From contig CM043959.1 in NCBI GenBank assembly GCA_014529385.2, positions 85,233,029-85,293,028 of the forward strand: 60,000 bases of DNA. The letters run 5' to 3'. The translations under genes and the position numbers were made by a program. How positions within the stretch are numbered: position 1 is the stretch's first letter; every line of letters starts with the position of its first letter. Under the pieces are notes generated by a model. The model was not told the origin of the DNA and ran no database searches. It saw only the letters and a program-made list of their open reading frames with translations. This DNA is from Adiantum capillus-veneris. Its lineage: Eukaryota > Streptophyta > Polypodiopsida > Polypodiales > Pteridaceae. Positions 1 through 9,830 of this stretch are shown here, piece by piece.

Positions 1-192
1 CTGCTTTTACTTTTTTGATTTGGACACCTACTAGCTGGTCAAAGAATCAGAAATTTGTTCCGACGTCCTGTTGATGGTAGTGATTAGTCTAATCAACTTC
101 AAATTGGACCAAAATTGAGTAGGAGGCTTGTCTTAGGCTATATAACACCTTACTATGCTCAAAGTCAAAGTCTGGCTTCAATTTCTTGCATT

Positions 193-323
193 AGACATCC
201 TACGCGTAGGATGTCTTTTTCATCAGAATGGCTTCAAACTCAAAACCCAGGCTCCCCTTCAGTTGTTGATCACTTTGGTGGAGTCCAAAATCACTCAGAA
301 GACATCCTACGCGTAGGATGTCT
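193..323. repeat. Two identical 24-bp perfect palindromes
   Basis: Perfect palindromes lie at 193-216 and 300-323, each made of the half-site AGACATCCTACG and its reverse complement. The half-site core GTAGGATGTCT occurs again alone near 593-603 and 1671-1681. The flanking sequence is non-coding and, judging by the primer site at 1284-1303, is probably the leader or internal region of a minus-strand retroelement. A paired palindrome could be a protein-binding site or a replication/transcription structure. No function can be assigned from sequence alone. Confidence 0.85.
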
Positions 324-1283
324 TTTTGTCCTGTTTGACCCCAGATTTGTCCCACAGCTTCCCCTTGATGTCAGTAACCCAGTGGTATGATTAGATTTTG
401 TTTTGGATGTCAGAAGTCCCAAATTTCATCTGTTTTTGCTTTTTTAGTCAAAAGTGCTAAAGTCCGCTTTGAACCCAATTTTCTTACCCAAATGAGGTGA
501 AACCCCTTTCAGTCACTCAATATATCATGCAAGACATGCTCATGCAGTCATCTTATGGTTTTGGTCCCAAAATAATGTTTTGGCACTATTTGGGTAGGAT
601 GTCTGGCAATTTCAGTCTATCTGGACTTATCCTGTCAAGATATGGCCAAATTTCCACTTTCCAGTTGAAATTAGGGTAAACCCTACCTTTTGAACTCACT
701 AGTCAACTCAAAATCCCAAAATTCCTCCCAGATTAGCCTGTAGTAGGATGTTTCCTGCTTAAAATTAAAGTTTTTTTTTCTGATAGGAATGCTCCTGATG
801 CTCATTAGATCTAACAAAAACACTCACAGTAACTTTTGCACTTCAATTAGGCTTTCAAACACACTTTTACGTCTTTTTGCGTCTTTGACAAACTTGTAAT
901 GATTTTACCAAGCAAGTGTACATGCATGAAATGCTCTAGATCCTGAATCATGATGTCCTACTTACTCTACTCCTACCTATCATGTGAAATGGTGATAATG
1001 GTGTTTTTGGTTGCTTTTTGGCCTCTCCTGACTCTCAAGCTCTCCTCTCACTGCTTCTACCACTCCAACTCCTACGCTAGGAATCGACTACTACCTAAAA
1101 CTACCTAAGTCAACCTCGTCTACCTAAGTCGAAGGATTTAAGCTAGACACACGCTTCCTAGACTCCCTCGAAGACCTAGAGAGTCCTCCACCCTCTAATA
1201 CTATCTAAATGTAAAGCGAGACTCTTGGCAAGCCAAAAATCCCAATCCTCAAGGATTAGTCTCGGTCACCTACCTAAGGTTTT
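324..1283. other. Non-coding internal region of a retroelement, no gene seen
   Basis: I find no convincing coding sequence here. CTACCTAA-type words recur around 1075-1275. By position it is the part of a minus-strand LTR element that follows the primer site at 1284-1303, so it is probably untranslated leader or decayed gag. Confidence 0.4.
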
Positions 1284-1303
1284 GGTCCTCGGCAGCGGTG
1301 CCA
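1284..1303 (-). promoter_or_regulatory. Retroelement primer-binding site
   Basis: Read on the minus strand this is TGGCACCGCTGCCGAGGACC, directly after an LTR-like end (CGTCCAACA). Sites of the form TGGCRCCGNTGCCGRGGA are the usual tRNA primer sites of many plant Ty3/Gypsy elements. It fixes the orientation: LTR to the right, internal region to the left, transcription leftward. Confidence 0.65.
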
Positions 1304-1304
1304 A

Positions 1305-2200
1305 TGTTGGACGGATACGCCGCGATGGACGTCAGCACACCGAGAACTCACCTAACATGTAATGTCAGCTAAGGACAAAGATCGACCCGCAGGCGCGTGG
1401 AAGCAAGCATAAGGTGTCAACCTACACTCGACCGACTCCTAACCAAGACTCCTAACTAATTTCTACAGAGGTCTCTACCAATTGTCTAAGTCACAGCCTT
1501 CAAGAGTGCAAGAGAGGAAACTTCCTACAATGATTTCTAGAGCCGAATACCCATCAAACAATCTCGAAACACCATAGAACTTGAAGGAGACCCTACTAAT
1601 ACCAATAGGTCACTCTCCCTAAGGTCTATGAACCAAAATCCCGACCCAAAACACCCAGTCCAGAAACACGTAGGATGTCTGGCCGAAATCTGAAGGTCTT
1701 CGTTTCCAAAATCTAAAGTGCCTAATGTGTATTTCTACTCAATGTGAACGTGTGGATATGCTGCAATGCAAAATCGGACAACGTATGCTCACCCAAACAA
1801 CCGATGAAGCTCGTAGAAGGAGCTCGCAAAGTCGGACCGTACGTGCCTAATGTTGGTATTGGCGTGTAGCTCTAGTCGGGGGCAACACACTGCACTTCTC
1901 CGCACTCGATTCCGACCACCGGAGCACACGTAGCGTCAAGACGAAGCTCACACTCTCTCTCGTACAAAGTACGCTCACTCACAGACTTCAAACTTGTTTT
2001 AAAATGACAAAATGTTTTTTCATTAAGGTCAAAAAGTGGTATATATACCTTACAACTTCTCAAACCCTAAAGTTACAAAATCAACCATCTACTCAATCTA
2101 ACTATCAAAACTAGGATACAATCTGGAAACTTCTATAAGTCCCAATAATTAGAAGGTGAAAAATCGGGTTTTCCTTAACGAATGAATAATTACAAAAATA
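1305..2200 (-). mobile_element. 5' LTR of a minus-strand retroelement, right end uncertain
   Basis: The segment begins TGTTGGACGG beside the primer site. It resembles the LTR at 39404-40339 in its first bases, in a later stretch (TAATGTCA followed by AGGACA and AGAT), and in a CT-rich part. The outer end was not found; no GGTCAACA end like that of the second copy is visible before about 2250, so 2200 is approximate and the copy may be truncated. No coding sequence is supported. Confidence 0.5.
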
Positions 2201-2247
2201 ATAGTCCTCCGAGTAGTTAGATGCCGTGGGGTGTATCTAGCTTCTAA

Positions 2248-2249
<2 letters not shown>

Positions 2250-2281
<32 letters not shown>

Positions 2282-2440
2282 ACATTCATGCTCCTAAGCT
2301 TGCCATGGAACTTCAATTCCACCCACCATAGCTGCCTTTCCCCCAACAAGAAGAAGGTAGCCAATGTCAAGGATGCACTGGAAAAGAGCCCAAATCTGTT
2401 CTCCCCCTTACTCAAAATGTAGGAGATGTTGGAGCTATAT

Positions 2441-2491
<51 letters not shown>

Positions 2492-2495
2492 TCCT
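2250..2495. repeat. Microsatellites: (CT)n, (AT)n, (GATA)n, (GA)n
   Basis: A pure CT run lies at about 2250-2280. At 2437-2492 an AT run passes into GATA and then GA repeats. Apparent Ser/Leu-rich reading frames over these runs are artefacts of the repeat. Confidence 0.95.
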
Positions 2496-3204
2496 CTTTG
2501 TGTCTTTATGCTTTTTTTGTGTGGAGCTAGAAGGTGGAACACTTCTGCACCTCAATCCGGGTTTGCTTCACTGTCTTACACCTCTATTGCTTCAAGTGAT
2601 CCATGCTTGCATGCTCCAATTCAAGATGTTTCTCTTTCTCTCTATTGGAACATCAACTCTGTTGCAATTGTATGCACTTGCTTGCTTCTCTATGCTTCTT
2701 GGGCCCGTCCTCATATATATTAGCGTAAGATTGCTACTTGTAAGCCATGTCAACCTCTACAGCACGTCTACCAAAACCACCAACTAGCTATTATGAGCAT
2801 GTAAAAGTAGGGCAGATTGATGTAGAACTGCCTTGAGCAAGCTGCCCCATATTGAAGAAAAACATCACATTATTTGAAGAAGAACAAGCAAGCATGACCA
2901 CCAGCTAGCTATTACAAGCGTCCAAAAGCAGGGAAAATTGACGTAGAACTGCCTTTGTTTTGTCGCGAAGCTTCGTCGTAGTCACCGACAAAGAAGAACC
3001 TTTAGAGCGAACTAAAAAAGATGACTTATCTTTGATTCTATGTTACGATGATTGTTGTGTCGCAAAGATTCGTCACAATCATCAACCCTTTCCTTGGTCA
3101 AAACTCTACCTTGGAAGGCCAAAGGCCCTATGTTGCGCACCACATCATCGGACATCGAGCCTCGCCTTAAATGTCTTGCACACCGAACCTTGCCTTGGAA
3201 GGAT
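2496..3204. other. Intergenic, no gene seen
   Basis: Short overlapping frames on both strands show no domain or codon consistency. The part left of 3205 follows a minus-strand LTR and primer site and is probably the remaining internal DNA of that non-coding element. Two near-copies of a sentence containing ACCACCAACTAGCTATTA and ACCACCAGCTAGCTATTA occur near 2779 and 2899. Confidence 0.4.
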
Positions 3205-3351
3205 GGCTCTGATACCATGTTGAACCAAAGGGAGAGAGCGCATGTAGACGAGAGGAGAGAGAGATGACACCAACATGTACAAACCCCGAAGTGTGTATAG
3301 AACACACACTAAGTACACATATATAGTGGGGACTCCTAGCTATATATGCAT
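3205..3351 (-). mobile_element. LTR fragment plus primer site of a small Copia-like element
   Basis: On the minus strand the LTR end GGTTCAACA is followed at once by TGGTATCAGAGCC (3205-3217), the classic initiator Met-tRNA primer site. The LTR runs from 3218 to about 3351 and matches the plus-strand copy at 4089-4254 through AGCTAGGAGT, GTGTACTTAGTGTGTGTTCT and TTGGTGTCATCTCTCTC. About the first 25 bases of the LTR are missing at its outer end. Its internal region would lie to the left, but no coding sequence is seen there. Confidence 0.75.
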
Positions 3352-3779
3352 AAGTGGTACGTAAAGCCATTATGGTGAGTACTATTTTACAATTTTTTTA
3401 GCTAATTTGAAGAAAGCGTCTCTGATTCCATGGTACGTAAAGCCATGATGATTGCTATTTCAAAGCTTTTCCGAGCGTCTCTTATGCCATGTGAATATCG
3501 TGATGCCATGGTACGTAAAGCCATGATGATGACCATTGTGAGCGGTTGAGATCATGGGGGCCCCAATAAGTTCATTACATCTCGGCTTTGTATATATCTG
3601 TGCACATGTGATTAATTGATATTACATTTGTTTCTACGTCGTCTGCTGATTGCATCGACATCATGCTTGTTTCTATGTCATCTCTAGAGCGACATCACAA
3701 ACCATCTCAAAGGACAATGTGATGTGATTATTTCTAACCTTCACATTTTGATATGTTTCTTGAGTTGGTATTGATTATA

Positions 3780-4254
3780 GGATGAAAATCACATTAAGCA
3801 GTATATACAAGGGATAAAAGACGCTAAAGCTGCTCTATTAAAACATTTGCAGTGGCACAAGAGTGATGTAACTCCTGCAGGTAAAACTTTAAATTTGTTT
3901 CCATTAGGATTTTTATGAGCCTTTGTGGCGATTTTTGTATATTATAAAGTGATGTAGCTCCTCGGGAACATATTTTGTAAACTTGAAGAATTATTAATAC
4001 AATAGTGCATGTATATGGTGTTGTGGGTTTTCCCTTGTACCCCAAGGGTTTTTTCATCCATAGTTAAGGACTCCTATTTGAGTTGGGGTGTTGGAACTAT
4101 ATAGAGAGCCCACCCTTATGCTATATATAGCTAGGAGTTCCCACTACATTTGTGTACTTAGTGTGTGTTCTCTACACACACTTTGGGGCTTGTACATGTT
4201 GGTGTCATCTCTCTCACCTCTTGTCTACATGCGCTCTCTCCCTCAGGTTCAACA
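3780..4254 (+). mobile_element. 3' end of a non-coding Copia-like element with LTR
   Basis: The LTR at 4089-4254 starts TGTTGGAACTATATAG and ends GGTTCAACA. It is preceded by the tract TTTGAGTTGGGG and by a small hairpin (CCCTTG at 4032-4037, CAAGGG at 4043-4048) followed by TTTTTTCATCC. The same module precedes the 3' LTRs of the coding Copia element and of elements A and B. Upstream, GTGATGTAACTCCT and GTGATGTAGCTCCT repeats match the corresponding part of A and B. No 5' LTR in this orientation was found, so the copy is truncated. Confidence 0.75.
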
Positions 4255-5588
4255 AGAGACCACCACGGGAAGAAAATCCAGCGGATGTCAAGAGGAGTGT
4301 TAAATGCTACACATATTCCACTATGGCATAGAGTTGAAGACACACCAAAGAGCGGGATCGCCAATGGTGGGAGATGATGAAGGTGCCTCCTTGCTTATGT
4401 TTGGGCCTACCTTAATTTTCTTGGATCGGATGCTATCAAGCCTTGCTTTGATTTATCTCCCATGCTACTTTCAAGGCCTCTTTTCCCAAGCTACCAAAAT
4501 GTTCTTCACATTAGATCCGCAATTTTGTTCCCAAAGGTCTACAAGCTTTTGCAAACCTACCTCATGAACTCAAAGGTTCACTTACTCACGTCTCTACAGA
4601 TTGTGAATTCTCTACTCACTCCTTTCTATTCGTCCTAATCCCAAATTTGTTGCCACCAATCCACTTAAAATTGTGAAGTTGTTGACGCTATTTTCATGCT
4701 ACACCTCTCATGAATCCATAGCTTTGATACCATTTGATGATCACACGTGTCTGTGGAAGTGATTCTAGTGCATGTGCATGTGTGCAAAGTGAGAGTGTGA
4801 GTGGAGAATGGAGCAACATGATCTATCTCATTCTTTTTTGTATGTAAAAGAACAAGGGATAAATTATTGGGTGGCCAAACACCGAGCGTTAGGCTTAAGG
4901 CAAAGAACATCCATAGATAGACGACAATGTTTTTCCATCCAAAGATTGAGTAAAGACAAGAGCAACCAAAGAGAATGGATATAGGGCATATCAATAGCAG
5001 AGGTATGTTGAGTAATTGAGAAACAGATTTGGGGAGATCTAGGAGTTTCAAGATGAGGGGATGCTTCCATCGCGAGAGGGGGTTGAATCAGATGATAAAA
5101 TCTATATTAGCAAGATGTGGTAGACACCCTATGCTGAATCTCACCATGGAGGACCTTAGCACTATCATGCACCAATCGATGCAAGCCATCTTTGGATTTT
5201 GATACATTAATATCCACTATTTTGTATTTGATCTCTAAGATACACACCCACATTTTATATACGTACCCCCATTCAGGCTCTTGATACCCACATTTTATAG
5301 TTGTAGTAATATTTCTTGGTAGTTTCTTTCTTTTTATCCAGACCTTGTATCAGATGGACCATGATGAACTATTTGGTCTTATAGGTCATTTTGATCTTTA
5401 TAAGATGTTAATATAGCATTTTATTTCATCTCTCTCTCTCTCTCTGGGGCAACTTTGATTTCAATATTACATTGAATACTTTATAGATTTTCTATACCTC
5501 GTAGAATCTCAATAAACTCGTGCATCTACCTCTGGAGATGTCTAGGCATAGGGAGGTTATCCCCCGTTACTTTAGCCTTGATTTGGGT
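4255..5588. other. Intergenic, no gene seen
   Basis: The region holds short open frames with no recognisable domain and a (CT)n run near 5430-5446. The right-hand part may include the 3' tail of the adjacent LINE, but no poly-A or target duplication could be identified. Confidence 0.4.
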
Positions 5589-6346
5589 CTAAGACAAGGA
5601 CATAATGAATGCCAACCTGTCAAAATTTTTTGTATTCTTGGCATTCCAAATGAAGGCCAACATCCAAATCTTGATGGACATTATGCATATATGAAGACCG
5701 GGATTATTGCAATGCACAAAATTAAAGACAATCTTGAACTTTGAAAATTTGACACACCGGAGCATTCGACATTTATCATGTAAATCCTCGCACCAATAAT
5801 GTACATGAATACAATTCATGAAAAGATGTCTCGTTGTTTCCATTTGTCTACATCTAATGCATTTATTATGCATTATATTTTTCCTGTGTTGCAATTCTCC
5901 AATGGGCAATGCCCAAGTTAACACTTTCCACATGAACACTTATGTTTCAAAGAGCAATGGGCAGTCCAAAGCAAGTGAAAAATTTGCATCCATCATTCCC
6001 TTTTATTTGAAAGACCCTAGTTATTGTTACATCTTTGAGCAATTGGAATGTAGGGTTGAAGCATTTGATAGAATAATTTAGTAGGTAGGGTCCACCAATT
6101 CGCTAAGTGATTTGGCATGTCCCAATATCTTAATCTTTGAACAATGTCTTGATTGCATGACAATGAGAGATTTGGCACACAAGCACATAGTATCCTCCAT
6201 GAAACTCTAAGACCATTCCCTAATCTGTAAATTCTCATGGAAATCAAAAAACAAACCAACATGTTGTTATAGTCTACTACTTGCTCAATTGAATTGGTCC
6301 CCCCTTTTAAAGAGGGTGATTGCTTTCTTCCCCAATAACAATGCAA
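5589..6346 (-). pseudogene. Decayed LINE reverse transcriptase, zinc-binding C-terminal part
   Basis: The minus-strand frame 5939-5589 reads as a zf-RVT-type domain: an N-terminal MWKVLTWALPIGEL, then a Cys pair in KCIRCRQ, then RHLFMNC with a following His (IHVHYW). In plant LINEs this domain follows the reverse transcriptase and has the form MWR-x-LP, CxxC, HLFxxC. The upstream frame 6346-6017 probably continues the same gene in another frame, but it is weakly conserved. No intact reverse transcriptase or endonuclease is visible, so this is a 5'-truncated, frameshifted remnant. Confidence 0.6.
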
Positions 6347-7478
6347 AAGGTTTTTAAAGACAAAACTCCAAAAGCATGATTCTACACCTAGTCAATTTTG
6401 AGTGTAACGGATTTACCCTAACTAACAAGATTGGAGAATACATTTTTCTAGCATTTCATAACTACATGTTATCAGTTTTCTGACACAACCTAAGGGGTAC
6501 AACAAAGAGCATTTTATCCCAAGGTTTCAAATCTAAGGTTCCATGAAATTAAACCGTAGCTTTACCGATCAACCACCATGATTTTGGACCAACAAGTGTC
6601 AAAGCTTAGCATTGTGAATTGGCCTAAGGTTACAGAGTCACAGGTCCTTTTTTGGGCCCGACGTAATTCTTAATTCGGTAAACACTTCTAAAAAAATTTA
6701 GTTCGTTTACCGACATAAAGGTACGAAACCAAAACAACTGAAAACTTGGGAAATCATGCTCATTGCGAAGAAGCCATTGGTCCAAATGAGGGCTGTAATT
6801 GGTTTTAGAAGATAAGCATATGTAAATGACGAGTCGATAGTCAAGGTTCGGATGTCCTCTACTAGTGTACCGGGCATATAAAGATCCTTGAAGTCTTATA
6901 TTTGAAATGATTTACAATATAATAGCTATAATCCTTGATTGGGTTAAAATAGCTTTTATATATTGAATTGGTTGCATGGGTGGGCTATAATCCTTCACTG
7001 GGTACAAGTAGTCTCCAATTGGGTGATTATATTGAAGATTTATTTGCGTTAGTTCATGCATTGGTTTAAACAGAGATTGCATTATTTATTGAGATAGATT
7101 ATTAGTGCATGAAATGACCAATTATATATTTTATTGCTTTCGTTTGTTTTTTTGTAGCAAATGAAATTAGATATGTCTTATTTTTTGCAAATCAAAGTGG
7201 ACATATAAATAATCATTATAATAATAATTGCATAGAGAGATTCGTAGCATTGTTATGGTTATTACGCCATGTATAGATTACATTGTAATGTGTATGGTTG
7301 CTCACAATATAGGTGATTGATATGTGGATTGACTAGCGTGCATTGAAAATATCATATTGTGAGTCATGGTTACTTTCATATTGAATGGTATTTAAATTAC
7401 AATATATATTGAAAATAAAAAAAATATTTTCAGTTTGTAACATCTTGTTCTTTTCTCTTCAGTTTTAATTTAAAAGCA
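6347..7478. other. AT-rich region upstream of the hAT gene
   Basis: No coding sequence is supported. A possible splice acceptor (CTTTTCTCTTCAG, about 7450-7462) lies just before the ATG at 7479. An inverted pair, CGGTAAAC and GTTTACCG, surrounds an A/T-rich loop near 6678-6720. Other TTACCGAC/TTACCGATC words occur near 6560 and 6710 and recall the hairpin loops at 19.0-19.6 kb. I could not identify hAT terminal inverted repeats. Confidence 0.35.
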
Positions 7479-8917
7479 ATGGAGAAAAATGTGGGCACAA
7501 GTGGTACGAAGAAGCCAAAAGAATAAAAAAGCTCCTGGCAAAGAGTGGGATTATGCTCACAACATATGCGGTCGATATATAGAGTGGCAATGTAAATTTT
7601 GTCACACAACAAAATCTGACGGTGCACCACATATTAGGAATCATTTTTTGGGTAGCGCTAAAAACAATTGTAGAAAATGTGAATATTCTCAAGCACCTGC
7701 AGTTGCAAATCATTTGAGGGAAGAGCTCGCCAAAAAGGGTGGCAAGAGACGACAGATATATAGCTTTGTGCCTTCGAATTAAGAGTTCCCAGAGCCAAAT
7801 ATTAACTCCGCAGATCCTGTAGTGACACCAACTAACCTTGGAGAGCAACCTGTGCAAGGAGAGGAAATTCCAGGCACTATTCCTTTTAAACGTCACAATG
7901 AAGGTGGGCTTTGTCAAATGCATCAAAAATCATTACATCAAAGATTTCGAGTGCAGTCTCTAGAAGAAGCACAAACAGCACTCGCCAAAGCAATATTCTT
8001 TACTAGAAGTGCTTTGGTCATGGTAGACAACAATCATTGGAAGGCTGCTTGGAAGAAAATCGGTGAGTTTGGTCCAGGATTTTCAGATCCTTCTTATCAC
8101 ACGATAAGAAATGTTTTCTTGGACAAATGTTACATCAAAGTCAAAGAGCGTGTTGGCAAAATAATACTTGGGAATATTTCACTTTCAGGATATACGATTG
8201 TGAGTGATGGCTGGTCAAATGTTCAAAGAAGACCGTTGATAAATGTAATGCTGGTTTGTCCAAGGGAAGAAACGTTTATAAAGGCGATTGATAATTCTGG
8301 TGGAATTAAAAGTGGCAAATACATTTATGAGGTTTTGATTGATGTAATTAAAGAAATTGGTACTGAACATGTCGTTCAAGTTGTGATGGACAACGCAAAG
8401 AATTGTAAAAACGCTAGTAAATTAATAAAGAAGTGCTTTCCACACATTTTTGCCAATGGTTGTAATACGCACAGCTTGAACTTGGTGCTGAAAGATTGGT
8501 ACACTAGCGAAGAAACCACATGGTTCGCCAAAATAATTGATACAGCACGTCAGGTTGTGAAATTTATCTTGAAACGACAGAGAGTGCTTGATTTGTATAG
8601 GATGCGCATGTCAATAATTCTGGAACTTCCTACTGAAACTCGGTTCTGCACACACTTTTATACCTTGGAATCACTTCTCGATAATAAACGTGTTGTGATT
8701 GACACATTCAATTGCGCGGCCTTTGATGAATGGCAGCTTGAGCAGAAAGAAACAGTGAAAGATAAAATTACATGTCTACGTGGCAATGTAAACAAGGTTG
8801 CTTGGTGGAGGAGTGTAATGGATGCATACCATGTAATGATGCCCGTTATGTTCGCGATACGCAATCTTGATCAAAGGGCACCAAACTTGGGCAAAGTGTG
8901 GATGACATGGTGGTCAG
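7479..8917 (+). pseudogene. hAT-family transposase, 5' part (BED finger and DUF659)
   Basis: This is the first part of a plant hAT-type transposase gene. A BED zinc finger is visible at about 7590-7645: CKFC followed by a PHIRNHF segment, giving C-x2-C and H-x3-H. A DUF659-type core follows at about 8180-8520, with the signature YTIVSDGWSN, then VVMDNAKNCKNASKLI and a CNTHSLNLVLKD segment. A likely start is ATG 7479; its frame meets a stop after about 15 codons, and the downstream finger frame is offset, so a small indel is implied. An in-frame TAA lies at 7780-7782 between the finger and the core. The gene is cut at 8917, after a Trp-Trp-Ser codon run, by the Copia element and resumes at 14413. 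Confidence 0.85.
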
Positions 8918-9060
8918 TGTTGGAGCTATATATGGCTCACTCTACTCAAATTGGTCTCACCTATATATTTGTATCTTGTCCTCAATATGAATCAGTCTTT
9001 GGGAGCGTATATGGTGTGTCTCTTGTCTCTTCTCCCTCTCTTTCTCTCTACATCTCAACA
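8918..9060 (+). repeat. Copia 5' LTR (143 bp)
   Basis: It pairs with 14270-14412; both begin TGTTGGAGCTATATATGGCT and end CATCTCAACA. The last third is CT-rich. Differences are a few substitutions, such as CTCAAATT against CTAAACTT. Confidence 0.96.
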
Positions 9061-9072
9061 TGGTATCAGAGC
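9061..9072 (+). promoter_or_regulatory. Primer-binding site for initiator Met-tRNA
   Basis: TGGTATCAGAGC starts immediately after the LTR. This is the standard primer site of plant Copia elements, complementary to the 3' end of initiator Met-tRNA. Confidence 0.96.
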
Positions 9073-9830
9073 AGTAACGATCACGCGCTGATTCAATTCA
9101 TGGTGACAAAACAGTATGTGTATGCGATTTGCATGTAAGATTAAAAAATTGCTACAAATTATATTTTTGAGCATGGATTCTTGTTAACTGTGATTGTTTT
9201 GTGTTAAGAAGAATATTATTAGTGTTTTGTGTGGCGTTTATTGCTAATCAATCTAATCGTTGATTACGTTTTCTTGTCGATGACACCATGAACTTCATCT
9301 CAATTTTTCTTGCTGTTCTGCTCAAAATTTGGAGAAACGGGAAAAGCGCAATGGAGCGCAGCACAATGATACTTTTCATCCAAAACTTGTTCGTCTCCTC
9401 GAGCTCTTCGATTTGAGTTCTAGGTTTGCGTCAATCGGAGTTCACAGTAGAAAGTTATGCTGTTTTTACTGCAATTGAGCTTGACGCAGCTTTCTTCGTC
9501 CTACTTCTTTGTGAAGCATCCGCGATCGTTTTTCTTATTTTGGCGTTAACATTTTCGAGAAAATTTAGCTTTTTGCTATTCGTATTGTGGCCGTCAATCT
9601 TGCGTCTCACGCCACTCTATTTTGAGGACTCTTTTATTATTAACGTCCCCTTTACCCTGTCTTTTTTGGGTGACGTCTCTCACATCTTTCGACGTTCCTT
9701 GAGCATCCTTCTTACGTTTATCATTGATAGAACGCAGTCCTCATATCTCTTTCATTCTCAATTGCGGCCTTCACCATATATGATGTGCAAATTCTGGGAT
9801 CTTATCTTATACGTCTTCTCGCAACAAGAT

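Noticed and set aside
3012-3305. Minus-strand Cys-rich open frame as a small secreted protein
   Set aside because: It runs through the LTR and primer site of the non-coding element and is explained by that.
9426-9830. N-terminal extension of the Copia gag frame
   Set aside because: The frame is open back to 9426 but has no gag similarity. It falls in the expected leader, and ATG 9831 starts a typical gag N-terminus.
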